From assembly GCF_001663775.1 (NCBI RefSeq), contig NZ_KV467168.1:3214780-3278779 (forward strand): DNA of 64,000 nucleotides, given 5' to 3'. The notes beneath the pieces are model-generated. The model was not told the DNA's origin and made no database searches. It saw only the letters and a program-made list of their open reading frames with translations. Each line of letters opens with the position of its first letter. Positions within the stretch are counted from its first letter, which is position 1. The DNA comes from Arthrobacter sp. B6. GTDB taxonomy: Bacteria; Actinomycetota; Actinomycetes; Actinomycetales; Micrococcaceae. The position numbers and the translations under genes were made by a program. This document shows, piece after piece, positions 43,800 through 51,308 of the stretch.

Positions 43800-44693
43800 G
43801 TGGCTTTGAACCGAATTGTCCTCTTTTACGGCTTTACCCCGCTCGCAGATCCGGACGCGGTGCGGCTCTGGCAGCGTGCCCTCTGCGAGAAGCTGGGGCT
43901 GACCGGACGCATCCTCATCTCCAAGGACGGCATCAACGCAACCGTGGGTGGCGAGATCGGCGCGGTCAAGCAGTATGTGAAGACCACCCGGGAATACAAG
44001 GGCTTCCACGACATCGACGTGAAGTGGTCCGACGGCGGTGCGGACGATTTCCCCCGCCTCAGCGTCAAGGTCCGGGACGAGATCGTCTCCTTTGGTGCTC
44101 CTGGCGAGCTCAAGGTGGATGAGAACGGCGTGGTGGGCGGCGGCACCCACCTCAAGCCGGAGGAACTGCACCAACTCGTGGACGCCAGGAAACAGGCCGG
44201 GGAAGACGTGGTGTTCTTCGACGGCCGCAACGCCTTTGAGGCCCAGATCGGCCGGTTCAAGGACGCGGTGGTCCCGGATGTGGCCACTACCCACGACTTC
44301 ATCAAGGAACTCGACTCCGGCAAGTACGACGCCCTCAAGGACAAGCCCGTAGTCACCTACTGCACCGGCGGAATCCGGTGTGAGGTGCTCTCCAGCCTGA
44401 TGGTGAACCGCGGCTTCAAGGAGGTCTACCAGCTCGACGGCGGCATCGTCCGCTACGGCGAGACTTTCAAGGACCAGGGCCTCTGGGAAGGCTCGCTCTA
44501 CGTCTTCGACAAGCGCATGCACCTGGAGTTCAGCGAGGACGCCAAGACCATCGGTGAATGCGTCCGCTGCGCTGCCCCCACCAGCAAGTTCGAGAACTGC
44601 TCCAACCCGAGCTGCCGCACGCTGACCCTGTACTGCGCCGGATGTGCCGCCAGCCCGGAGACGCTCCGCTGCCCCCAAGGCTGCACGGTCTGA
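43800..44693 (+). CDS. trhO: tRNA uridine(34) hydroxylase (rhodanese-like)
   Basis: TrhO (YceA, UPF0176) adds a hydroxyl at the wobble uridine of some tRNAs. The 297-residue protein has an N-terminal acylphosphatase-like part ([16 protein letters not shown] near residue 40). The rhodanese domain carries the active-site loop [16 protein letters not shown] with catalytic Cys near residue 187. The C-terminal tail is rich in Cys ([26 protein letters not shown]), a possible metal site. GTG 43800 has TACCCT ending 7 nt upstream, so the transcript is likely leaderless. Confidence 0.94.
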   Translation: MALNRIVLFYGFTPLADPDAVRLWQRALCEKLGLTGRILISKDGINATVGGEIGAVKQYVKTTREYKGFHDIDVKWSDGGADDFPRLSVKVRDEIVSFGAPGELKVDENGVVGGGTHLKPEELHQLVDARKQAGEDVVFFDGRNAFEAQIGRFKDAVVPDVATTHDFIKELDSGKYDALKDKPVVTYCTGGIRCEVLSSLMVNRGFKEVYQLDGGIVRYGETFKDQGLWEGSLYVFDKRMHLEFSEDAKTIGECVRCAAPTSKFENCSNPSCRTLTLYCAGCAASPETLRCPQGCTV

Positions 44694-44722
44694 AATCTGC
44701 GCAGTCTGAAGCTGAGGATTGG

Positions 44723-45322
44723 TCAGCCAGACGGTCCAATCGGGGTCAGCCGGTACGCGTAATTCGCAAGTGACCTGGGCTCAACACGGAAAGTAAGCGC
44801 AGACTCCTTGGACAGGTAGATCACGTTCGACCTGATGGAACCGCAGCGCAGGGTGAGGTCCACCAGCGTGAACTGGTCGCTGCGGACGGTGAATGTGACC
44901 CGCCGCTGGCTCCGGCACACCAGGGCCAGGGCGTACGTTCCGGCGGGCAGTCCTGCCGCGGTCTCGGACTTGATCTCGCCTCCGGTGAGGATGCCATAGT
45001 CCATTACCAGCTGCCGCTCGATGTTGGGCAGCTCCTCCTCCACCCAGTCCTCCAGTTCGGCTTCGGTGACGGGCTCATTGCGCAGCTGATCGCGGAATGC
45101 CGGTTCGGTGAAGGCCGGCCCGGGGACAGACTCGGGTGCCCGCCAGCCTTCGTCATACGTGTATTCGCAGCCGGCAAGCGAGGCGGTTGCCACCAGAACG
45201 GCTGTTGCCCACAGTACGACGGCGGCCCTCGCCCGGATGCGCAGGGATGCCTTCCGGGACGGGCTGGGGTCCGGAATAGATACCGCATTTTGACGAGGCG
45301 GCGCCCCCTGCATCGCGGGCAT
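44723..45322 (-). CDS. Lipoprotein of a local three-member family (member 1)
   Basis: A 199-residue predicted lipoprotein of unknown function. A 27-residue basic leader precedes a hydrophobic helix ending SLAGC, the lipobox. The mature part has GLPAGTYALALVCRSQRR, then a strand-rich region with DLTLRCGSIRSNVIYLS and a C-terminus YAYRLTPIGPSG. The AG-x-Y...C...R...L...CG...V pattern recurs in the two genes upstream, so they are diverged duplicates. ATG 45322 has TAGAGT ending 6 nt upstream on the minus strand, so it is probably transcribed alone and leaderless. It converges with trhO. Confidence 0.75.
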   Translation of the reverse strand: MPAMQGAPPRQNAVSIPDPSPSRKASLRIRARAAVVLWATAVLVATASLAGCEYTYDEGWRAPESVPGPAFTEPAFRDQLRNEPVTEAELEDWVEEELPNIERQLVMDYGILTGGEIKSETAAGLPAGTYALALVCRSQRRVTFTVRSDQFTLVDLTLRCGSIRSNVIYLSKESALTFRVEPRSLANYAYRLTPIGPSG

Positions 45323-45425
45323 ACTCCGACTCTAAGCCCGCCCCAGCCCGTAAGCCAGTGGCTCTGGTAACGGGGAAAGCGGCGTACGCCCCGCGCCTCG
45401 TCGCCGCGAAAGCCGACTCCCGGCG

Positions 45426-46025
45426 TCAGTTGGGAGGCAGGCCCGGAAAAGCTGTAGCACCCAGAGGGGCGGCGAAGAGGACAGCGCCGCCAACGAGGCC
45501 ATGGTCGGTCGGTTCAAGGGCCGCCGAAACCTCGCCGGCCCCGAGCTGAACCACGGCGTTGTAGGGCGTTCCGCAGCTGATTTCCTGCGTGAGGAGCACT
45601 GCCCCGTGCTGGCGGATTGTCAGGACAGCGCTCTGCCCGGCTGTGCAGGCCGCACGCACCGGGTAGTCGCCCGCGTCCGGCACCAGGCCCGTGCTGCTGA
45701 TGCCGGATCCTCCCCGCATTCCACCCGCAACGCCAAAGAAATGCATGTCTGGTTGGGGACCCATGAGGGCATCAACTTCCGCCATCACCTCCGACTGGCG
45801 TACGGCTTCCTCCTCGCTGATGCCCGTCAGCGGAGGAATGGAGGGCGCCGCAGATGTGCTGGCATCCGGCACAGGGTCGGTATCGGCGTACTCGCACCCG
45901 CCGAGCATGGCCACGGCCAACAGCGCTCCCATGGCCACCTTGACGCCCCGCACGGCGGGCCCTTGCGCCCTACTTCGCTGCGACGCGGATCTGTAACCAA
46001 CGGACGTTCCCCCAAGAAGTGCCAT
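45426..46025 (-). CDS. Lipoprotein of a local three-member family (member 2)
   Basis: A 199-residue predicted lipoprotein with a basic leader (GYRSASQRSRAQG) and a helix ending AMLGGC (lipobox), followed by EYADTD. A spacer rich in Pro and Ser leads to the shared domain: VPDAGDYPVRAACTAGQ, then EISCGTPYNAVVQLGAGE and FAAPLGATAFPGL. It shares the two-cysteine pattern with members 1 and 3 at low identity. TAGGCT ends 6 nt before ATG 46025 on the minus strand, indicating its own leaderless promoter. Function unknown. Confidence 0.75.
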   Translation of the reverse strand: MALLGGTSVGYRSASQRSRAQGPAVRGVKVAMGALLAVAMLGGCEYADTDPVPDASTSAAPSIPPLTGISEEEAVRQSEVMAEVDALMGPQPDMHFFGVAGGMRGGSGISSTGLVPDAGDYPVRAACTAGQSAVLTIRQHGAVLLTQEISCGTPYNAVVQLGAGEVSAALEPTDHGLVGGAVLFAAPLGATAFPGLPPN

Positions 46026-46084
46026 GGCCCGAGCCTACAGATGCACGGGACCGCCGCAAGTCACGCTGAGACCAGCTCCCGAAA

Positions 46085-46522
46085 CTAACCGGCGGACACC
46101 AGTTGGTAGGCGTAGATCAAGGGTGCATCCACGCTGGAAGCGCTGAGGTCCAGCCGGCCCGCTTCGGCGAGGGCGATCTTCACGGACTCCCGCGTGCCGT
46201 AGCAGGCTGCTCCGAGGTCAGCCAGCTCCTTGCCCCCGGAACGCACCGCGAGGAAGGCCTTGCCGCCGCCCTCACAGACCAGCGTCAGCCTGTAAGTGCC
46301 TGCCGGGACATTCTCCGTGTGGTCCACCGGCTGGGCATTCAGGATCTTGCCGGCGTCCTCGGCCACGAGACCGCTGGCCGAAGGCAGCGCGGTGGCCTTC
46401 CAGGCCGGCACATCCGCGTTCTCCACCGAAAGCTGCTGGGCGCAGCCGGACAGACCCAGCAGTACAGCGGCGGCGGCCGCCACGGAAAGGGCACGTGAAA
46501 GGGATGGAGGAAGGACAGCCAT
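46085..46522 (-). CDS. Lipoprotein of a local three-member family (member 3)
   Basis: A 145-residue predicted lipoprotein: short leader, hydrophobic helix (ALSVAAAAAVLLGLSGC) with lipobox at LSGC, then the shared domain: VPAGTYRLTLVCEGGGKA, VRSGGKELADLGAACYGTRE and a C-terminal YAYQLVSAG. It is the shortest of the three and clearest match to member 1 (AGTY-x-L-x-LVC and YAY-x-L). TAAGTT ends 6 nt before ATG 46522 on the minus strand, so it also seems leaderless. It lies 32 nt after the end of the frameshifted PheS-like gene. Function unknown. Confidence 0.75.
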   Translation of the reverse strand: MAVLPPSLSRALSVAAAAAVLLGLSGCAQQLSVENADVPAWKATALPSASGLVAEDAGKILNAQPVDHTENVPAGTYRLTLVCEGGGKAFLAVRSGGKELADLGAACYGTRESVKIALAEAGRLDLSASSVDAPLIYAYQLVSAG

Positions 46523-46554
46523 ACCTCCAACTTACCCGGGCCGCCTGGCTATCC

Positions 46555-47702
46555 TTACCCGGCGATCAGCTCCACCACCTCGCCCCGGTGCAGCGCCAGG
46601 TACACCCTGTCGCGCAGCGCGTTGGCTTCCCTGTCGGTCAGCGTCCTGTCCAGCGGCTGCAGGACGAGCCTCAGCAACACGTTGACCTGCCCGGGACGCA
46701 TCCGGAGGCGGCCGGCGGCAGCTCCGGCGTCGTGGTCACGGCCAACACCTCCAATGCCGCCAGGACGTCGGCATCCGCCCCCAGGGCGGTGCGTGCAGAG
46801 TCGCCCAGGAGTTCGACGTCGGCATCGTCGCCGGAGTCCAGCACGAGCGACAGGTCGCGCCGGATGTCCGGCATGGCAGAGACGGGCCGGTACGGCGCCA
46901 GGTTGAGCATCTGGGCCTGGACATCGGGCTGCCCCGAGCGCAGCAGGCGGATGTCCGTGATTCCCTTCCGCAGCATCAGCGCGCGGTCCAGCCCCATCCC
47001 GAGGGCCAGGCCGGCCCAGCGCCGCGGGTCCAGGCCGGAGCAGCGCAGTACCGGAGCCGCTGCCAGCCCGCACTCAGCGAGCTCCAGCCACTCGCGGCGC
47101 CCGTCCGGCTGCGTCACGAGCACATCCAGCTGCCGGCCGGCCGCGGTGTAACCGTGCAGTGCCGGGGTGGAGCGCCACTGCACGTCCGGGTTCTCCGCAG
47201 CGGGCAGCACCGCCTCCACCACCGCGGCCATCATGGCCTGCAGGTCTGAGGGCCCCAGCAGCCCGCGCGCCTTGAGCCGCCAGAGGTCCACCTGGTGCGG
47301 CGCGCCCACGTGCGTGCGGTCGATCGCATCGCGGCGGTACACCAGGCCCGGGAGCACGTGCAGTTCGTCGTAGTGGCCCAGCTCGCCGCGGAGCGAATCC
47401 AGCAGCGCCGGGATGCCTGCGGACGTGTGGCTACGGAGCATCACCGTGGGGCTCACATGGCGGGAATAGCGCGAATCCCGGGTGACGTCGTCGGGCGAGT
47501 ATCCCAGCCGGTCATAGTTGTCTGCCGTGGCCACGAGCGGGTTCAGCCTGTGGGTCCGGGACGGCACGCCCCAGAGGCGCTCCAGGGCCACAACGACGTC
47601 GGCGAGGAGCTGCTGCATGGCGTGCGGCCCTGCCCCGGGGTCGGACAGGTCACGCAGGGAAAGGGCGGAGTTGAGCTGGGAAAGGGAAAGGTAAGTCTTC
47701 AT
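46555..47702 (-). pseudogene. PheS-like class II aminoacyl-tRNA-synthetase paralogue, frameshifted
   Basis: The first about 330 codons give a PheS-like class II catalytic domain: motif 2 as PGLVYRRDAIDRTHVGAPHQ, and motif 3 as GLALGMGLDRALMLRKGI. The frame then meets a stop at 46671 after a nonsense tail (GCVPGRSTCC). A second frame continues without gap from about 46715: RLRMRPGQVNVLLRL, then LTDREANALRDRVYLALHRG, the end of an FDX-ACB anticodon-binding domain as in PheT. One base is missing (or two added) in the GC-rich stretch 46705-46720. Intact relatives are about 380 residues. ATG 47702 has AAAGGA 8 nt upstream. It could be a true mutation, a sequencing error, or a truncated but active protein. 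True pheST are elsewhere. Confidence 0.8.
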
Positions 47703-47886
47703 GTCGGGGTCCTTTGGTGCAACAGGTACGGGCGGGAGGTCACCCTCAACCGCTGCGCCGGACGGACCCCGGCAGCTCCAGTCAGGCGCGCGATGGGAAG
47801 CCCGTGCGGCCGGTAAGCGGCCGAGGGCTGATAAATCGCTGCTGTGTGCGCATGCGCCAATGATACGCCGCACCTTCAAAGGCCCC

Positions 47887-47917
47887 TTGACCTTGACGCT
47901 ACGTCAACCCCTATCGT
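47887..47917 (+). promoter_or_regulatory. MerR-type promoter with palindrome in long spacer
   Basis: The -35 box TTGACC (47887-47892) and -10 box TATCGT (47912-47917) are 19 nt apart. The spacer contains TTGAC (47893-47897) and GTCAA (47903-47907), a 5+5 bp inverted repeat. A long spacer holding the operator is the hallmark of promoters activated by MerR proteins; the MerR gene begins 41 nt further on. Confidence 0.7.
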
Positions 47918-47957
47918 CGAAGTACCAGCACGGAGAGGCCCACGAAAGGAGGACGCC

Positions 47958-48737
47958 ATGGACTGGTCCATCCAGGACATCGCCCGGATAGCTGGCACCA
48001 CCAGCAGGACGCTCCGGCACTACGACGACATCGGACTGCTCAAGCCCAGCCGCACCGGGCACAACGGCTACCGGTACTACAACCAGGCCGCGCTTGTGCA
48101 GCTCCAGCGCATCCTGCTCCTGCGGGGGCTGGGGCTGGGCCTGCCGGTGATCGGCCAGGTGCTCGACGACGAAGCGGACGCAGCCAGGGCTCTCACCGGG
48201 CATCTCACGTGGCTGAAGCAGGAACAGGACAGGCTGGCGCGGCAGATCGCGTCGGTCACGCAAACCATCGAAGCAGTGAAAGGAGGCGGCGAAATCATGG
48301 CAGAAGATATGTTCAACGGTTTCGACCACACGCAGTACAAGGACGAGGTGGAGGAACGCTGGGGCAAGGACGCCTACGCCAAGGGGGACTCGTGGTGGCG
48401 CGGCATGAGCGCGGACGAGAAGGCCACGTGGAAGCAGCGCTCGCAGAAGCTGGGGGAGGACTGGATCGCCGCCGCAACGTCTGGCATGGCAGCGGACAGC
48501 GCGGAAGCGCAGGCGCTCGCGAAGCGGCACGTGGAGTGGCTGACCAGCATTCCGGGAACACCGGCGGCGGACGCCCGCGGCAGTGGCGGGAAGGGAACGG
48601 GCGGCGTCAAGGGGTACGTCACCGGCCTCGGCGAAATGTACGTGGCGGACCCCCGGTTCGCCAAGAACTACGGCGGGGCTGATGGCGCCTCGTTCGTCCG
48701 GGATGCGCTGAGGATCTACGCGGACCAGAACCTGTAG
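47958..48737 (+). CDS. TipA-like MerR-family regulator
   Basis: A 259-residue transcription factor. Residues 1-70 are a MerR winged helix (WSIQDIARIAGTTSRTLRHYDD; GYRYYNQ), followed by a dimer coiled coil to about residue 110. Residues about 115-259 match the TipAS drug-sensing domain (FDHTQYKDEVEERWG; DPRFAKNYGG). Streptomyces TipA binds thiopeptides and activates its own gene; this one lacks the Cys that TipAS uses for covalent capture, since I see no Cys in the protein. AAGGAGG lies about 6 nt before ATG 47958. The self-regulated promoter at 47887 supports autoregulation. Confidence 0.92.
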   Translation: MDWSIQDIARIAGTTSRTLRHYDDIGLLKPSRTGHNGYRYYNQAALVQLQRILLLRGLGLGLPVIGQVLDDEADAARALTGHLTWLKQEQDRLARQIASVTQTIEAVKGGGEIMAEDMFNGFDHTQYKDEVEERWGKDAYAKGDSWWRGMSADEKATWKQRSQKLGEDWIAAATSGMAADSAEAQALAKRHVEWLTSIPGTPAADARGSGGKGTGGVKGYVTGLGEMYVADPRFAKNYGGADGASFVRDALRIYADQNL

Positions 48738-48775
48738 CCGTCAGGCCGGTGGTACCGCGCCAGTAGACTTGACCG

Positions 48776-50449
48776 GTGAATGATTCCACCCTCTTTCTGG
48801 CCGGCAACACCCCCGACGCCCCGCGGAGCGACCTCCCCGGACTGCTGACGGCGCTCGCCGCCGATCTCCGCCGGGTGGACTACACACTCGACGGCGTGGC
48901 CGGGCTCCTGGGCGAGTCCGCCTACCGCGCGCTGAACCGGGACCAGCTCATCCCGGCGCTGCTCGCCACCGAGGGCGCCACCCACGGCGAGCGTACGACG
49001 GCGGCGCTCGCCGCCGTCGTACGCCTCTGGCTGCTGGCTGTACCGCAGACGCGCGAAACGCTCGACGCCGCCCTGCCGGGCATCCGGGCCGACGGCCTGG
49101 TGGAGCTCGGGCTGGCTGAGCCCGAGTCCGGCCCTGGCGGGCCCGGTACGGACCTGCTGCAGGCCAAGGCGGATCTGCGGCCGTACGGCTGGGAAGGCAC
49201 CGAAGGGGAGGGCGCTGACGGCAGCGGCGGCGCCGAGCTTTGGGTTGCCAGCGACCTCGCCGCGCACCAGCAGGCCGGGGTCCTGCGGCACGACCACGTG
49301 CTGGGGATCGGGCAGGCCTCCACCACGCTGGTGCAGACCACCATCCGGCGCCATGTCGCCAAGGCGCTGGACCTGGGGACGGGCTGCGGAGTCCAGTCCT
49401 TCCACCTCCTGCACCATGCCGAGCACGTCACGGCCACGGACATCTCGGAGCGGGCGCTGGCCTTCACCCGGTTCAACCTGCTCCTGAACGCTGAGGCGCT
49501 GCACCTGGACCCGGAACGGCTCGAGGACAGGGTCAGCCTGCGGCTGGGATCGCTCCTGGAGCCGGTGGCCGGGGAAGAGTTTGAGCTGGTGGTGTCCAAC
49601 CCGCCATTCGTCATCACGCCGCGGACTCCCGGCGGGGACGACTCCGGACAGTTCACCTACCGCGACGGCGGGCTGCCAGGCGACGACATTGTGGCGTCGC
49701 TCGTGTCGGCACTGCCTGATGTCCTGGTCCCCGGCGGCACAGCGCAGCTGCTGGGGAACTGGGAAATCACCGCCGGCACGGGATGGCAGGAGCGGCCGCA
49801 GGGATGGATCACGCCGGACACGGACGCCTGGTTCATCCAGCGCGAGCAGGTGGGACCGGAACAGTACGCCGAAACCTGGCTGCAGGACGCGTCCGAATCC
49901 CGCGACCGGAAGCACTACCAGGATGCCTACGCCGCCTACCTCGCGGATTTCGCGTCCCGGAACGTGGACGGAATCGGGTTCGGCATGATCTGGCTGCGCC
50001 GGCCGCACCACACCGCGCCGGGTACCGCCGTCATCAGCCGGTTCGAGGAAATCCGGTACCCCATCGAGCAGCCCGTCGGGCCCCACCTGGGTACCGCCGT
50101 CGAACGTTCTGACTGGCTGGCTGCCAACAGCCTGGAAGACGCACACCTGCTGGTGGCTGACGATGTCACCGAGGAACGGCACCAGCGCCCCGGAGCCGAG
50201 CACCCGGGGGTGATCCTGCTGCGCCAGGGCGCCGGCCTGCGCCGGACCAACCTGCTCAGCACCGAACTGGCCGGCTTCGTCTCGGCGTGCGACGGCGACC
50301 TGACGGTCGGGCAGATCGCCGGCGCCCTGGAAGCATTGCTGGGCGGCAGCCTGGCAGGGGAGGACGGGTTCGACGGCGGCACGTTCCGAACCGGGCTGCT
50401 CGCCGACGTGGCGAACCTCGTTCGGGACGGGTTCCTGCTGCCTGCCTGA
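48776..50449 (+). CDS. SAM-dependent N-methyltransferase-like protein
   Basis: A 557-residue protein. The N-terminal about 170 residues are a helical domain (DUF7059-like). The central class I methyltransferase has motif I ALDLGTGCGVQSFHL near residue 200 and the catalytic NPPF motif in VVSNPPFVITPR near residue 280, as in PrmC and RlmG enzymes that methylate glutamine or guanine nitrogen. The C-terminal about 200 residues form an added domain. The substrate is unknown. GTG 48776 follows TAGACT by 6 nt, so the mRNA is probably leaderless. It is next to the MerR gene but has its own promoter. Confidence 0.88.
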   Translation: MNDSTLFLAGNTPDAPRSDLPGLLTALAADLRRVDYTLDGVAGLLGESAYRALNRDQLIPALLATEGATHGERTTAALAAVVRLWLLAVPQTRETLDAALPGIRADGLVELGLAEPESGPGGPGTDLLQAKADLRPYGWEGTEGEGADGSGGAELWVASDLAAHQQAGVLRHDHVLGIGQASTTLVQTTIRRHVAKALDLGTGCGVQSFHLLHHAEHVTATDISERALAFTRFNLLLNAEALHLDPERLEDRVSLRLGSLLEPVAGEEFELVVSNPPFVITPRTPGGDDSGQFTYRDGGLPGDDIVASLVSALPDVLVPGGTAQLLGNWEITAGTGWQERPQGWITPDTDAWFIQREQVGPEQYAETWLQDASESRDRKHYQDAYAAYLADFASRNVDGIGFGMIWLRRPHHTAPGTAVISRFEEIRYPIEQPVGPHLGTAVERSDWLAANSLEDAHLLVADDVTEERHQRPGAEHPGVILLRQGAGLRRTNLLSTELAGFVSACDGDLTVGQIAGALEALLGGSLAGEDGFDGGTFRTGLLADVANLVRDGFLLPA

Positions 50450-50500
50450 CTTCCGTCCAGGACCGGTGGCTTCCCGCGGGTGCTGATATCAAACGGTTCC

Positions 50501-50528
50501 TTCACAGCTGCCGGACGCTGGATACACT
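50501..50528 (+). promoter_or_regulatory. Leaderless promoter of HTH regulator
   Basis: TTCACA (50501-50506), a 16-nt spacer, and TACACT (50523-50528) form a good promoter. The expected start point falls on the GTG at 50535, six bases later. Confidence 0.65.
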
Positions 50529-50534
50529 GGAGCC

Positions 50535-51176
50535 GTGAATACGGAATCCGCAGGCCGGCGTGCCCGCCCGGAGGAGAAGGTGGAGATCACCGATCCGAAG
50601 GCGATCCGGGCGCTGGCCCATGCCGCCCGGCTTGAGGTCATTTCCGAACTGTATTCCAGCCAGGTCAGCCGGACCGCCACCGAACTTGCCGCGCAGACCG
50701 GCCTGACGCCCAGCGCCATGAGCTACCACCTTCGTGCCCTGCGGAAATGGGGCATCGTGGTCCCGGCGCCTACCGCGGGGGATGCGCGGGAGCGTCGCTG
50801 GAAGGCTGCAGGCACGGATTTCGCCATAAATTCCGGCGGGGGAGCGGCCAGCCCGGTCATTGACCTTGAACTCGATGCTTTCCGCCGCCGTGCTGCCGCC
50901 TACGCGAGGACGCGGGATGAGCGCCGTCGATCCGGCGCACCCGGTGAGGCCCCCACCGCCGTCGTGCTTGCCAGCGAACTGCTGTACCTCACCCGGGAGC
51001 AGCAGGCGGACCTGACCCGCCGCATGTTCGCCCTGCTGAGCGAATACGAACTCGGCGATCCGCACCGGATACCCGAAGGAGCCGAGCGGATGGCGGCCAT
51101 GTGGTCGCTGATTCCGGACGACCGGACCGTTCCCGCAACTCCCCCGGAAGATCCGGCCGGACCTGCGGAAACGTAG
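50535..51176 (+). CDS. ArsR-like winged-helix regulator
   Basis: A 213-residue predicted DNA-binding protein. The winged helix lies at about residues 20-95: PKAIRALAHAARLEVISELY, then ATELAAQTGLTPSAMSYHLR (recognition helix) and ALRKWGIVVPAP. The C-terminal half is helical with no metal-binding Cys, so it is not a classic metal sensor; it resembles the HTH_20/YceH-like ArsR group. The target is unknown. GTG 50535 is set by a leaderless promoter. It stands alone before topA. Confidence 0.88.
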   Translation: MNTESAGRRARPEEKVEITDPKAIRALAHAARLEVISELYSSQVSRTATELAAQTGLTPSAMSYHLRALRKWGIVVPAPTAGDARERRWKAAGTDFAINSGGGAASPVIDLELDAFRRRAAAYARTRDERRRSGAPGEAPTAVVLASELLYLTREQQADLTRRMFALLSEYELGDPHRIPEGAERMAAMWSLIPDDRTVPATPPEDPAGPAET

Positions 51177-51308
51177 GAACGGCGGGGCGCAGGGCCGCCG
51201 CCGGACGACGTACGTTTTTCACGCCGAATGCGCATGATTGTCCAAAATATGGTGAACTAGGCCAATATGGGCTCATCTGCCCGAGCAACCTTTTTCTGTA
51301 GGAGCACC

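Noticed and set aside
46555-47073. A separate 172-codon gene on the minus strand overlapping the PheS-like gene
   Set aside because: Only its last about 50 codons look like protein (FDX-ACB end). The earlier part is a shadow of the PheS-like frame, so it is the far side of a frameshift, not an independent gene.
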